Notes: a model not told the origin generated them from the sequence alone. DNA of 64,000 nt from CALOBA01 sp942491465 (GCA_942491465.1 CALOBA010000036.1:1-64000); one strand, 5' to 3'; shown: positions 35,064 through 45,014, counted from the first letter of the stretch. A program made the numbers and translations.

Positions 35064-36806
35064 TCAGGCCTCCTCGGCCACCGAGGCGCTCTGCTTGTTC
35101 TTCGAGCGGTTCATGATGGCGGAGACGTCCACCTCGTGGACGCCCTCCATCTGTTGGCTGCCGCCGCCGCAGGCGCGCACCGCACCGGCGGCGCCGTCGC
35201 AGGAGGTGACGGTGCCGTCCATCTGCTCGTTGCCGCCACCGCAGCCCTTGGGCACGGCACCGGACACACCGATGGCCGGACGCTTGGCCGCCGGGGCCTG
35301 CTTCCAGGCGTTGTGGTCCGGCTCCTCGATCCTGGACTTGGACTTGTCGTAGTCGAATTTGATGAACTTCTTGAACAGCGGACCCCAGTAGTTCTGCTTG
35401 CCGAGCTGGTAGAACTTGCGCTCGTAGGCGCTCTTGAAGAAGGCCTTGATGCAGCCGATCAGGTACCTGCGACGGAACGGGTCCTTGACCCAGGGGTACT
35501 GGAACAGCATCCGCTTCATGTAGAAGCGCCGGTAGTTGGCCATGACGCCGTCGAGCAGCTCGGCGCGGTCGATCTTGTCCGGGCGCATGATCGGCGAGAC
35601 GAAGTTGTACTTGGAGTAGTCGTGGACCTCGACCCGATCGCCCATCTCGGCGAACATGTCGGAGAACGGCCACGGGGTGTACATGGACCAGTTGGCCATG
35701 TCGGCGCCCCAATCCATGACCATCTGGTAGGTCTCCTCCAGGGTCTCGCGGGTCTCGTTCTCCAGGCCGACGATGAACTGCGCCTCGGTGACGATGCCGT
35801 TCTCCTGCAACAGCTCCACCGCGCGCTTGTTCTCGGCGATGGTGGTCTCCTTGACGAAGCGGTCCAGGTTCAGCTGGGCCGCCGCCTCGGTGCCGAGGGA
35901 GACGTGCACCAGGCCGGCCTTGCGGTAGAACGGCAGCAGGTCCTCATCGCGCATGACGTCGGTGACGCGGGTGTTGATGCCCCAGTGGATGCCCAGATCA
36001 CGGTCGATCAGCTCCTGGCAGAATTCGACGAACTTGGCCTTGTTGATCTGCGGCTCTTCGTCGGCCAGGATGAAGAAGCCGACGCCGTGGACCTTCACCA
36101 GTTCCTCGATCTCGTCGACCATCTGCTTGGCGTCGCGCACCCGGTAGTCGCGCCAGAACTTCCACTGGCTGCAGAACGAGCAGGTGAAGGGGCAGCCGCG
36201 GGCCATGTTCGGGGTCGCCACCGGCACCCCCAGCGGGATGTAGATGTACTTCTTCCACTCCAGGATGCCCCAGTCCGGCCAGATGCTGTCGACGTCCTTG
36301 ATGGACGGCTCCGCCGGCGTCGAGACCACTTGGCCGTCGTCGCTCAAGAAGGCGATGCCGTTGACCTGATCGGCCCGGGCGCGCCAGTCGCCTTCGTCGA
36401 TGGCGCGGACCAGATTCAGCGTGACCGCCTCGCCCTCGCCGCGGACGATGACGTCGACCCAGGGCGCCTCGCCGAGCACCTGCTTGAACATGAAGGTCGG
36501 GTGGATGCCGCCCATGACGGTCACGGCATTGGGCAGCTCTTCCTTGGAGATCTGCAGCACCCGCTGCGCGGCGTAGATCATCGGCGTCATGGCCGTGGTG
36601 GCGACGATGTCGGCACCGGACTCACGGATGGCAACGCGCATCTGGTCGTCGTCCAGGTCGTCCACCAGACCGTCGACAAAGTGATAGTCGTCGTAGCCGC
36701 CGGCCTTCAGGTATCCGGCCAGGTACGCGACCCAGGCCGGCGACCAGTTGCCGGCGATATCGGCGGCGCCGGCGCTGTAGTTTGGTTGGACGAAGAGGAT
36801 GCGCAT
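35064..36806 (-). CDS. bchE: Anaerobic Mg-protoporphyrin IX monomethyl ester cyclase
   Basis: BchE forms the isocyclic ring of bacteriochlorophyll without oxygen; it uses water, a [4Fe-4S] cluster, S-adenosylmethionine and cobalamin. The 580-residue protein has an N-terminal B12-binding-type domain (about 1-140, GADIVATTAMTPMIYAAQRV) and a radical SAM domain with CPFTCSFCSQWKFW, the Cys-x3-Cys-x2-Cys cluster site. Length and the YPWVKDPFRRRYLIGCIKAF region fit BchE. The last 60 residues form an extension with two GCGGG/ACGGG-plus-QM units. cobF for cobalamin synthesis follows upstream. It marks the organism as phototrophic. Confidence 0.93.
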   Translation of the reverse strand: MRILFVQPNYSAGAADIAGNWSPAWVAYLAGYLKAGGYDDYHFVDGLVDDLDDDQMRVAIRESGADIVATTAMTPMIYAAQRVLQISKEELPNAVTVMGGIHPTFMFKQVLGEAPWVDVIVRGEGEAVTLNLVRAIDEGDWRARADQVNGIAFLSDDGQVVSTPAEPSIKDVDSIWPDWGILEWKKYIYIPLGVPVATPNMARGCPFTCSFCSQWKFWRDYRVRDAKQMVDEIEELVKVHGVGFFILADEEPQINKAKFVEFCQELIDRDLGIHWGINTRVTDVMRDEDLLPFYRKAGLVHVSLGTEAAAQLNLDRFVKETTIAENKRAVELLQENGIVTEAQFIVGLENETRETLEETYQMVMDWGADMANWSMYTPWPFSDMFAEMGDRVEVHDYSKYNFVSPIMRPDKIDRAELLDGVMANYRRFYMKRMLFQYPWVKDPFRRRYLIGCIKAFFKSAYERKFYQLGKQNYWGPLFKKFIKFDYDKSKSRIEEPDHNAWKQAPAAKRPAIGVSGAVPKGCGGGNEQMDGTVTSCDGAAGAVRACGGGSQQMEGVHEVDVSAIMNRSKNKQSASVAEEA

Positions 36807-36989
36807 AGATCAGCTCCAGGGGTTCGGGCTCGCCGGGCACGGATTGTACCCAGCGGGGAATCGGATTTCGGACCGCACTATAGCGATCGGAACAGACCGG
36901 TCATATTGTGTCAAATTTCAGCGGCCTTTCATTGATCTCGCTCCGGATAGCCGGCCTTGGGACAAAAAGGCGATCGGGATCGGGATGCG

Positions 36990-37760
36990 TCAAGGCCCCG
37001 GCTTCCGCCGCCGCAGCAGGTAGGTATCCATCAACCACCCCTTGCGCTCGCGCACCTCGGCCTTGACCCGCAGCAGCTCGTCGGTGACCTCGTCCACCGG
37101 ACCCGAGACCAGCACCTCGTCCGGGCAACCCAGGTAGCCGCCCCAGTAGACGTCCATATCCTGGCCGCGGAAGCGCTGAAACGAGGCATTGTAGTCGAGC
37201 ATGACCACGGCGTTGTCGATGCCTGCCGGGTCGCAGGTCTCCACATCGCGACCGGTGGTGATGACGATACGCTCGCCCACGCGGTTCAGCGGGATGCGGT
37301 GCCGGGCGGTCAGCATCTGCACCGCGGTGATGCCGGGGATGATCTGGAAGTCCAGCGCGCCCTTCGATGCCTCGGCCAGCTCGGCGATCAGCGACACGGT
37401 CTGATCATACAGGGACGGGTCGCCCCAGAGCAGCAGAGCGCCGGTCTGACCGTCCGCCAGCTCGTCGTCGACCAAGCGCTGAAACAGCTCGCGCTTGGTC
37501 TCGTGCCACTCGCGCACGCCGGCCTGGTAGCCCTCCGGTCCGTTGCGCCGCGGCGGGCTGGCGGCCATGACGATGCGGTAGCCGCCGTCGCGGCGATGCA
37601 GATCGAGGATGTCCCGGCGCATTCGCAGCAGCTCGTCCTTGCCGCGACCGGGCTTGTCCAACATGAAGAAGACATCGACCTGCTTGAGGGTCTCGATGGC
37701 CTGGATGGTCAGATACTCGGGGCCGCCGGGGCCCATGCCGATCAGATAGAGGTGCTTCAT
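36990..37760 (-). CDS. cobF: Precorrin-6A synthase (CobF)
   Basis: CobF methylates C1 and deacetylates precorrin-5 in the aerobic route to cobalamin. The ATG at 37760 gives 256 residues. The tetrapyrrole-methylase fold shows MKHLYLIGMGPGGPEYLTIQ, ALLLWGDPSLYDQTVSLI and IIPGITAVQMLTARHRIPLN. An earlier start at 37910 would add 50 unrelated residues. It lies 183 bp upstream of bchE on the same strand. BchE needs cobalamin, so the pairing makes functional sense, although CobF belongs to the oxygen-dependent route and BchE works anaerobically. Confidence 0.92.
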   Translation of the reverse strand: MKHLYLIGMGPGGPEYLTIQAIETLKQVDVFFMLDKPGRGKDELLRMRRDILDLHRRDGGYRIVMAASPPRRNGPEGYQAGVREWHETKRELFQRLVDDELADGQTGALLLWGDPSLYDQTVSLIAELAEASKGALDFQIIPGITAVQMLTARHRIPLNRVGERIVITTGRDVETCDPAGIDNAVVMLDYNASFQRFRGQDMDVYWGGYLGCPDEVLVSGPVDEVTDELLRVKAEVRERKGWLMDTYLLRRRKPGP

Positions 37761-37783
37761 TCCGAAGGTCGGAGGTTGGATCG

Positions 37784-37858
37784 CCCAAACCGGTGCATGA
37801 CCCGCAGGGACGCAAAGCCGTGATGGTCTCATGTCGACGCCCACCCGGTAAATGCGCG
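37784..37858 (+). promoter_or_regulatory. Candidate c-di-GMP-I (GEMM) riboswitch
   Basis: CCCAAACC at 37784-37791 and GGGACGCAAAGCC at 37807-37819 match the two most conserved stretches of the GEMM motif in correct order and spacing. The intervening hairpin is not a clear GNRA loop and the 3' half is weak. It is about 200 bp upstream of the amidotransferase start, with a hairpin at 37988-38006 between them as possible expression platform. The call is tentative. Confidence 0.45.
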
Positions 37859-37987
37859 ATGACGCCCCAGCCCACGCGTATTGCTCAAGCGAGACGACAA
37901 GCGACTCCACCGAGTCGGTGGCGTGCGCCCTGGCACTCCCAGCGGTTGCCCCGGCCGGCCCGCCGGGCTAGGCTGCCGCTCGCGCCC

Positions 37988-38006
37988 CCGCCCGTTTTTC
38001 GGGCGG
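37988..38006 (+). terminator. Leader hairpin before amidotransferase gene
   Basis: CCGCCCG-TTTTT-CGGGCGG, a perfect 7-bp stem followed by TTTC. It could be an attenuator switched by the upstream candidate riboswitch. No long T-run follows, so the assignment is uncertain. Confidence 0.4.
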
Positions 38007-38036
38007 TTTCGGGCAGCGGCAAGAGACGAGCGGCAT

Positions 38037-39956
38037 ATGTGCGGTATTGCAGGCATCTTCGACCCCACCGGGGCCGGCACCATCGAACGCGCCTTGGTGG
38101 AGCGCATGAACGCGAGCCAGTTTCACCGGGGGCCGGACGCCGGTGGCATCCATGTCGAGCCTGGGGTCGGGCTCGGCCATCGGCGCCTGGCCATCATCGA
38201 CCTGTCCGGCGGCGCGCAGCCGCTGTTCAACGAGGACGAGACGGTCGTCGTCGTCTACAACGGCGAGATCTACAACTTCCAGGGGCTGGCCGAGGAGCTG
38301 GCCGGGCGCGGGCATCGCTTTCGCACCCATTGCGACACCGAGGTCATCGTCCACGCCTGGGAGGAGTGGGGCGCGGCCTGCGTCGAACGCTTCCGCGGCA
38401 TGTTCGCGTTCGCGCTCTGGGACCGCAATCGCCAGACGCTGTTCCTGGCCCGCGATCGGCTGGGCATCAAGCCGCTGCACTACGCGCTGCTGCCGAGCGG
38501 CCGGCTGGTGTTCGCCTCGGAGCTGAAGGCGCTGTATGTGCACGCCGACCTGCCCCGGGCCATGGACCCGCTGGCGGTGGAGGACTACCTGGCCTACGGC
38601 TACATCCCGGAGCCGCGCACCATCCTCAAGGGCGCGCACAAGCTCCCGCCGGGCCATCATCTGACGCTGACCCGGCCACTGGCCCGCGGTCGACTGCCGG
38701 CACCGGTGTGCTACTGGGACGTGCCGTTCGCGGACGCCGGCGCGGTCAACGCCGCCGATGCCGCCGAGGAACTGATCGAGCGCCTGCGCGAGGCGGTGCG
38801 GATCAGGCTCATCGCCGAGGTGCCGCTGGGTGCCTTCCTCTCCGGCGGCGTCGACTCCAGTGCCGTGGTCGCGCTGATGGCGGGGCTGTCGGACGCCCCG
38901 GTCAACACCTGCTCGATCTCGTTCGGCGACCCGCGCTTCAACGAGACCGCCTATGCCCAACAGGTGGCCGAGCGCTACCGCACCGCCCACCGCGTGGAGC
39001 AGGTAGACCCCGACGACTTCGACCTGCTCGACCGCCTTGCGGACCTCTACGACGAGCCCTATGCCGACAGCTCGGCGATGCCCACCTATCGGGTCTGCGA
39101 GCTGGCCCGCCGGCAGGTCACCGTGGCCCTGTCCGGCGACGGCGGCGACGAGAACCTGGCCGGCTACCGGCGCTATCAGTGGCAGATGCGCGAGTCACGG
39201 CTGCGCGGGCTGCTGCCGCCGGGCCTGCGCCGACCGCTGTTCGGGGCGCTGGGCCACGCCTATCCGAAGCTGGACTGGGCACCGCGGGTGCTGCGCGCCA
39301 AGACCACCTTCCAGGGCCTGGCCCGCGACGACGTGGCCGGCTATTTCGACATCATCGCCGTGCTCAAGGACGACATGCGCCGAAACCTCTACAGCGACGC
39401 CTTCCGCCGCGAGCTGGCGGGCTACAACGCCGTCGAGGTCCTGCGCCGCCATGCCGCCCGGGCGCCGACCGACGACCCGCTGTCGCTGATCCAGTACCTG
39501 GACATGAAGACCTATCTGGTGGACGACATCCTCACCAAGGTCGACCGCGCCAGCATGGCCCATGCGCTGGAGGTGCGGGTGCCGATCCTCGACCACGCGC
39601 TGGTGGGCTGGATCGCGTCGCTGCCGAGCGCGCTCAAGCTCAGCGGCGGCGAGGGCAAGGCCCTGTTCAAGCAGGCGCTGCGCCCGCTGTTGCCCGACGC
39701 CGTCCTCTACCGCCCGAAGCAGGGCTTCGCGGTACCGCTGGCGAGCTGGTTCCGCGGCCCGTTGCGCGAGCGCATGCACACCGCCCTGCTCGGCCCGACC
39801 CTGGCCGATACGGGGCTGTTCAACCAGGGCTATCTGGCACATCTGATCGATCAGCACGCGTGCGGGCGGCGCGACTACAGCGCCTCGATCTGGAGCCTGA
39901 TGATGTTCGAGGCCTACCTGCGGCGCGTGCAGGGCGGCACCCGACCGACGGCCTGA
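38037..39956 (+). CDS. AsnB-type amidotransferase (XrtA/PEP-CTERM-associated type)
   Basis: Starting at the ATG at 38037, Cys2 is the glutaminase nucleophile (MCGIAGIFDPTGAGTIERAL). The class II glutaminase domain spans about 1-215 and the synthetase domain about 240-600, with the PP-loop LSGGVDSSAVVALMAGLSDA. The 639-residue length and overall sequence fit the amidotransferase set that accompanies exosortase/PEP-CTERM polysaccharide clusters, rather than housekeeping asnB. No exosortase is next to it, so this assignment is by resemblance. c-di-GMP control is possible through the upstream motif. Confidence 0.88.
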   Translation: MCGIAGIFDPTGAGTIERALVERMNASQFHRGPDAGGIHVEPGVGLGHRRLAIIDLSGGAQPLFNEDETVVVVYNGEIYNFQGLAEELAGRGHRFRTHCDTEVIVHAWEEWGAACVERFRGMFAFALWDRNRQTLFLARDRLGIKPLHYALLPSGRLVFASELKALYVHADLPRAMDPLAVEDYLAYGYIPEPRTILKGAHKLPPGHHLTLTRPLARGRLPAPVCYWDVPFADAGAVNAADAAEELIERLREAVRIRLIAEVPLGAFLSGGVDSSAVVALMAGLSDAPVNTCSISFGDPRFNETAYAQQVAERYRTAHRVEQVDPDDFDLLDRLADLYDEPYADSSAMPTYRVCELARRQVTVALSGDGGDENLAGYRRYQWQMRESRLRGLLPPGLRRPLFGALGHAYPKLDWAPRVLRAKTTFQGLARDDVAGYFDIIAVLKDDMRRNLYSDAFRRELAGYNAVEVLRRHAARAPTDDPLSLIQYLDMKTYLVDDILTKVDRASMAHALEVRVPILDHALVGWIASLPSALKLSGGEGKALFKQALRPLLPDAVLYRPKQGFAVPLASWFRGPLRERMHTALLGPTLADTGLFNQGYLAHLIDQHACGRRDYSASIWSLMMFEAYLRRVQGGTRPTA

Positions 39957-40149
39957 GCCGCCTGAATCCGACGTGGCAGCGAACGCCCGAGTGCTCTAAT
40001 ATCTCAGTCGTATCCTCGGATCAACCGGCCTCCGACGCCGACACACCAGGCCCAACCGCGAGGCGCAATGCCGACCTCAAGTCCGGCAGCGCCCCGCGAG
40101 TTGCTACCAGTTAACACGCATCGCCCCGAGGATCGAGCCTCGTAGTCCT

Positions 40150-41040
<891 letters not shown>

Positions 41041-41302
41041 TGCTCGGTCAAGACCTGCCCTAAGAGATCATCGCCCCTCGACCACGGCAGCAGCGTGGGC
41101 CAGCCCTGGTATGCGAGCCACCACAGCGCTGGCGCTGACGGCCGAGGCGGCCCGGAACTGCTCGACCAAGAGAGAATCGCCCAACGCGTCGAGACCGCCA
41201 CCGGCGCCCCCTTCACCCGCGAGCATATCCCGCTGGCCGCCCTCGAAGGCTACGACCAATCGGCAGACCCGCTGCGCCACTTGTTTCTGAACCGATCCTT
41301 AG
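41041..41302. other. Gene-free stretch before cytochrome-rhodanese remnant
   Basis: I see no recognisable coding sequence here. A plus-strand frame from 41095 gives an unrecognised peptide (FTREHIPLAALEGYDQ) that stops making sense at 41293. The stretch ends with the repeat element at 41277-41293. Confidence 0.5.
41277..41293 (-). repeat. GGTTCAGAAACAAGTGG element at gene truncation point
   Basis: Seventeen bases identical to the core of the 14120-14208 repeat. It lies ten bases before the point where the cytochrome-rhodanese frame opens, so it marks the 5' breakpoint of that gene. Confidence 0.75.
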
Positions 41303-42060
41303 TTCCTTGGCCTGGCGCCGGGGGTCGCCCCGGCCGCCGCCGAGCCGGGGGCCCCGCCCGGACCCACGGCCAAGTTCTGCGCCGGCTGTCACTCACCCAT
41401 GCCCGGGGTCATGCTGGGCTTCCTCGACAGCATCTCCGACAAGGCCAGGGCGCTGCAGATGGACTTCGGCGGCAGCAAGGAGATCGTCCGCTTCGACATC
41501 CTGGCGACCATCGCCGAGGCCGAGAAGCTGACCCGCTCGCAGCTCAAGCAAGCTCTGCAACGGCCCGACGTGGCGCTCTTCGACGTACGCCCCGGCAAGC
41601 TGTACCGGGCGGCACACATCCCCGGCGCCAGGTCCCTGCCGGCCCCGGCCTTCGCCCGGGTTCAGGATCGGCTGCCCGCGGACAAGGCGAGCCCGCTGAT
41701 CCTCTACGGCCCCGGCGGGCGGCTGGTGGGCTGGGGCTACCGCGCCTTGCGGCTACTGCCCATGGACGTTGCCGAATGGCAACAGGCCGGCCATGCGGTG
41801 GCCACTGGCCCGACCTCGCGGCAGATCGTCTATCGACCCCGCCCCAGACCCGGCAGCATCGATGTCGACAGCCTCGCCGAGATGGCCAAGGCCCAGCGCG
41901 ACGACATCCTGCTGATGGACCTGCGCAACCCCGACGAGATCAAGGCCCCGTCCATCGACCATGCGGCCAACATCCCGCTGGACCGGCTTGCGGCGGAGCT
42001 GGCGCAGCTGCCCGACGGGCCAACGCCGGTCTTCTACTGCCCCACCGGCGCCCGCGCCGA
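41303..42060 (+). pseudogene. Truncated periplasmic cytochrome c-rhodanese gene
   Basis: After an in-frame TAG at 41300 the frame reads LGLAPGVAPAAAEPGAPPGP, which looks like the end of a signal peptide, then AKFCAGCHSPMPGVM, a c-type heme site, then two rhodanese-like domains (ALFDVRPGKLYRAAHIPGAR and ILLMDLRNPDEIKAPSIDHA). The second domain ends in PVFYCPTGARAELAVE with the active-site Cys. No native start codon or signal peptide N-terminus remains, and the frame runs without a stop into the antisense of hemW. Both ends seem lost. An internal ATG at 41399 would exclude the heme site. Confidence 0.65.
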
Positions 42061-42061
42061 G

Positions 42062-43219
42062 CTAGCAGTCGAAGTATTGGACGAGGTCGTTGAGGAAGCG
42101 CCGGCCGAGGGCGGTGGGTCGCAGACGGCTCGGGTCTGGTTCCAAGAGGCCGTCGGCGCGGGCGGCATCGGCGGCGGGGGTGATCCGCGATGCGGGCAGG
42201 CCGGTGCGGGCGGTGAACAGCGCCAGCGGCACACCATCGGTGAGGCGCAGGGCATTGAGGGCGAATTCCAGCGTCAGGTCGTCGTCGCCGAGCAGGCGCC
42301 GAGTCTGGATGCGCTCGGCGCTGGCGGCGCTGGCCAGGTAGCGGTCGGGCTGGCGCTGCTTGGCGCTGCGCCGGACCTGACCGCTGCGCGGGTCGGTGCG
42401 CTTGGCGTGGGCGCCGGCGCCGATGCCGAGGTAGTCGCCGAAGGTCCAGTAGCCGAGGTTGTGACGGCAGCGCCGACCGGGGCGGGCGTGGGCGGAGACC
42501 TCATAGTGCTCGAAGCCGGCGGCGGCGAGCAGCGCCAGCCCCTGGTCGTGGATGTCGGCGGCCAGATCCGCATCGGGCAGGGCCGGCGGGGCGGCGGCGA
42601 AGGCGGTGTTGGGCTCCAGCGTGAGCTGGTAGTAGGAGCAGTGCTCCGGGGCAAGGTCGAGCACGGCCTTGAGGTCCGCCGCAGCGGCGGGCAGGTCCTG
42701 GCCCGGCAGGGCGTACATCAGGTCAAGGTTGATGTTGGCAAAGCCGGCCCGGCGGGCGATGCCGACGGCCTCGCGCGCCTGCTCCGGGTCGTGGACGCGA
42801 CCGAGGGCGCGCAGCAGCGGTGCCGACAGCGACTGGATGCCGATGGAGAGCCGATTGACGCCGGCCTCGCGATAGGCGGCGAAGTGGCCACTGTCGACGG
42901 CGCCGGGGTTGGCCTCCAGCGTGATCTCGCAGCTCGGGGTCAGCGCAAGCCGCTCGCGCACACCGTCGAGCAGCCGGGCGAGAGCGGCCCCGGAGAACAG
43001 GCTCGGCGTGCCGCCGCCGATGAAGATGGAGCCGACCGGCCGATCCTCGGGCTGGTCTCTCAGATCGGCATCAAGGTCGGCGAGCAGGGCCGCCACGTAG
43101 GCCGCCTCAGGCAGCCGCTCGGGGCGCGCGTGGGAGTTGAAGTCGCAGTAGGGGCACTTGCGCAGGCACCAGGGGACGTGGACGTAGAGTCCCGGGCTTG
43201 GCGGGGCGTCGATGATCAT
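42062..43219 (-). CDS. hemW: HemW, radical SAM heme chaperone
   Basis: From the ATG at 43219 the protein has 385 residues. The radical SAM cluster is Cys18, Cys22 and Cys25 (PWCLRKCPYCDFNSH). GSIFIGGGTPSLFS and CRHNLGYWTFGDYLGIGAGA are HemW hallmarks. It binds heme and inserts it into target proteins; it is often mislabelled as coproporphyrinogen oxidase. Its stop touches the 3' end of the cytochrome-rhodanese remnant, so the gene that usually lies between them may have been deleted. Confidence 0.93.
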   Translation of the reverse strand: MIIDAPPSPGLYVHVPWCLRKCPYCDFNSHARPERLPEAAYVAALLADLDADLRDQPEDRPVGSIFIGGGTPSLFSGAALARLLDGVRERLALTPSCEITLEANPGAVDSGHFAAYREAGVNRLSIGIQSLSAPLLRALGRVHDPEQAREAVGIARRAGFANINLDLMYALPGQDLPAAAADLKAVLDLAPEHCSYYQLTLEPNTAFAAAPPALPDADLAADIHDQGLALLAAAGFEHYEVSAHARPGRRCRHNLGYWTFGDYLGIGAGAHAKRTDPRSGQVRRSAKQRQPDRYLASAASAERIQTRRLLGDDDLTLEFALNALRLTDGVPLALFTARTGLPASRITPAADAARADGLLEPDPSRLRPTALGRRFLNDLVQYFDC

Positions 43220-43254
43220 CGGGCGCTGTGCCTGAACGCCGGCAGCGACCTGGC

Positions 43255-43308
43255 ATCGCGGCTGCAAGCCACTCCCACGGCGACCTGCGCTGTGGGAGCG
43301 TACCCGCG
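43255..43308. repeat. REP-like repeat, diverged copy
   Basis: CTCCCAC at 43272-43278 and GTGGGAG at 43292-43298 form the core. The flanks match the element at 6235-6303 (GTGGGAG-GCTTGCAG-CGCGA) with changes. It lies upstream of hemW and downstream of the TRAP gene. Confidence 0.7.
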
Positions 43309-43343
43309 GCGGCGACCGAGACGCGCCCGCCGACTCAGGGGGC

Positions 43344-44426
43344 TCAGCCGACCGTCTCGTCGCGCGCCTTCAGGTAGCTCAGCTCGGAGATGGCGCTCCA
43401 GGCCTTGGACTGGGTCAGGAACTTCTCGTAGGAGCTGTAGACCTGGCGGGAGAAGGCGTCCTTTTCGGCGATCTCGGCGACCACCTCATTGGACAGGGTG
43501 CGCAGCTTGGCGATGACGTCGTCGGGGAACCTGCGCAGGTCGACGCCGTGGTCGTTGATGAGCGATTGCAGGGCGGCCGGATTGCGGGCCGTGTACTCGG
43601 CGAGCATGTCCTGGTTGACCACCTTGCAGGCGTTCATGACGATGGATTGCAGGTCCGCCGGCAGGGCGTCGAAGACCTCCTTGTTGACCATCGCCTCCAG
43701 CGTGGTGCCCGGCTCGTGCCAGCCCGGGTAGTAGCAGTACTTGGCCGCCTTATACAGGCCGAAGGCGAGGTCGTTGTAGGGACCGACCCATTCGGTGGCG
43801 TCGATGGCGCCCGATTGCAGCGACGTGAACAGCTCCCCGCCGGGCAGGTTCACCGGGGTCCCGCCGGCGCGCCGCAGGACCTCGCCACCGAGGCCGGGGA
43901 TGCGCATCTTCAGCCCCTTGAGGTCCTCGACGGAGTTGATCTGCTTGTTGAACCAGCCGCCCATCTGCACGCCGGTATTGCCGGCCGCCGCCGGCACCAG
44001 GTCGAACTCGGCGTAGAGCTCGGTCCACAGCTCCAGGCCGCCGCCGTAGTAGAGCCAGCCGTTCATCTCCTGGCCGGTCATCCCGAAGGGCACGGTGGAG
44101 AAGAACTGCGCCACCTCGGTCTTGCCCTTCCAGTAGTAGGCGGCACCGTGGCCCATCTCGGCGGTGCCCCGAGAGACGGCATCAAAGACCTCGAACGGCG
44201 GCACCAGTTCGTTGCCGCCGTAGACCTTGACGTGAATCCGCCCGCCGCTCATCTCGCCGATGAGCTTGGCGAGCTTCTCGGCGCCGGTACCGAGCCCCGG
44301 GAAGTTCTTCGGCCAGGTGGTCACCATCTTCCAATCGTGCTCGGCCTTGGTGCGGGCCGCGGCCAGGCCGGAGCCCAGGGCGACACCGGCGGCGCCGGCA
44401 CCGGTCAAAAAGGTTCTGCGTTGCAT
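43344..44426 (-). CDS. TRAP transporter solute-binding protein (DctP type)
   Basis: The 360-residue protein has a twin-arginine-type signal (MQRRTFLTGAGAAGVALGSG). The binding-site region LKGLKMRIPGLGGEVLRRAG holds the conserved arginine, and NLPGGELFTSLQSGAIDATE is typical. It delivers an organic acid to a DctQM membrane partner. It resembles the TakP-like branch that binds alpha-keto acids. No dctQ or dctM gene is adjacent, so it works with a distant permease or is an orphan. TAT export suggests folding with a ligand. Confidence 0.9.
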   Translation of the reverse strand: MQRRTFLTGAGAAGVALGSGLAAARTKAEHDWKMVTTWPKNFPGLGTGAEKLAKLIGEMSGGRIHVKVYGGNELVPPFEVFDAVSRGTAEMGHGAAYYWKGKTEVAQFFSTVPFGMTGQEMNGWLYYGGGLELWTELYAEFDLVPAAAGNTGVQMGGWFNKQINSVEDLKGLKMRIPGLGGEVLRRAGGTPVNLPGGELFTSLQSGAIDATEWVGPYNDLAFGLYKAAKYCYYPGWHEPGTTLEAMVNKEVFDALPADLQSIVMNACKVVNQDMLAEYTARNPAALQSLINDHGVDLRRFPDDVIAKLRTLSNEVVAEIAEKDAFSRQVYSSYEKFLTQSKAWSAISELSYLKARDETVG

Positions 44427-44550
44427 GATCTACTCCTCGTCGTTGTGTTGGTCGGCGGGTCAGAGGCCAGGGGCCGCGCACTCGGGGTCGTAGCGGCCTT
44501 CACCCAATGGGTGAGCTCCGGTACTGGTAGTCATTACTGAAAAAACAGAT

Positions 44551-44590
44551 ACTTGAGTTTGCCCCAGAGCGGTCAACTGCTCTTTCTAGG
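44551..44590 (-). repeat. CTAGAAAG-type element, second locus
   Basis: On the minus strand this 40-bp sequence matches 20619-20658 at nearly every position, including the core GCAGTTGACCGCTCTG. It lies 125 bp before the TRAP gene start, in a 273-bp stretch without genes. Confidence 0.85.
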
Positions 44591-44699
44591 ATCATGGTCT
44601 CGGCCGGCGTGGGAGCAAGGGTGGACGCCCTGCGTCCAAGAACAGTCTGCTGCGGTGGCCGGAACCATGATTGAGGCCCTGGGCGTCGATGGTGTGGCC

Positions 44700-45014
44700 T
44701 CAATCGCGACGACGGATGCTGTCCCATAACCACCCGAGCAACGCCTTGATCAGCACGGCGTTCAGCGCGACGCCGACGGCCATGACGAGTATGAAGGCGC
44801 CGTTGCGGATAACTTCGGCGAAGGGGTCTTCGGTCGGGCGAAAGACCAGCTCCAGCGCAAGCAGCGACCAGGGGGTGGAGGCGATGGCCAGCAGCATGCC
44901 GGACCATTGCAGCACGGCCGGGGTGTCGCCCAGGGTCTCGCGAAACAGCAGCTCGATGAGCAGCAGCAGCAGGACGGCGAGCAGCGTGACCTCGAAGACG
45001 CGACGATTGGTCAT
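44700..45014 (-). CDS. Small membrane protein, paralogue of 45501-45884
   Basis: A 104-residue protein with three hydrophobic helices. PWSLLALELVFRPTEDPFAE then VGVALNAVLIKALLG matches the neighbour at 45501-45884 (PWSLLALDFYHPTDSPVGAA then GGIAVNAVIVGSMLR). Its ATG overlaps the stop of the antitoxin-toxin fusion gene (ATGA). The paralogues flank that gene, which suggests that a unit was duplicated. The function is unknown. Confidence 0.7.
   Translation of the reverse strand: MTNRRVFEVTLLAVLLLLLIELLFRETLGDTPAVLQWSGMLLAIASTPWSLLALELVFRPTEDPFAEVIRNGAFILVMAVGVALNAVLIKALLGWLWDSIRRRD

Noticed and set aside
34950..36935. 661-codon plus-strand frame
   Set aside because: It is the antisense shadow of bchE, which has clear radical SAM and B12-domain motifs.
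36807..36989. PpsR/CrtJ operator (TGT-N12-ACA) upstream of bchE
   Set aside because: I looked for the motif in this interval and found no match with correct spacing.
37793..40114. 773-codon plus-strand frame over the amidotransferase
   Set aside because: It is a different frame from the AsnB-type protein, rich in Arg/Ala/Pro, without motifs.
41399..43516. 705-codon frame from the rhodanese segment through hemW
   Set aside because: Only the first part (to about 42060) is rhodanese-like. The rest is antisense to hemW, so it is not one large fusion protein.
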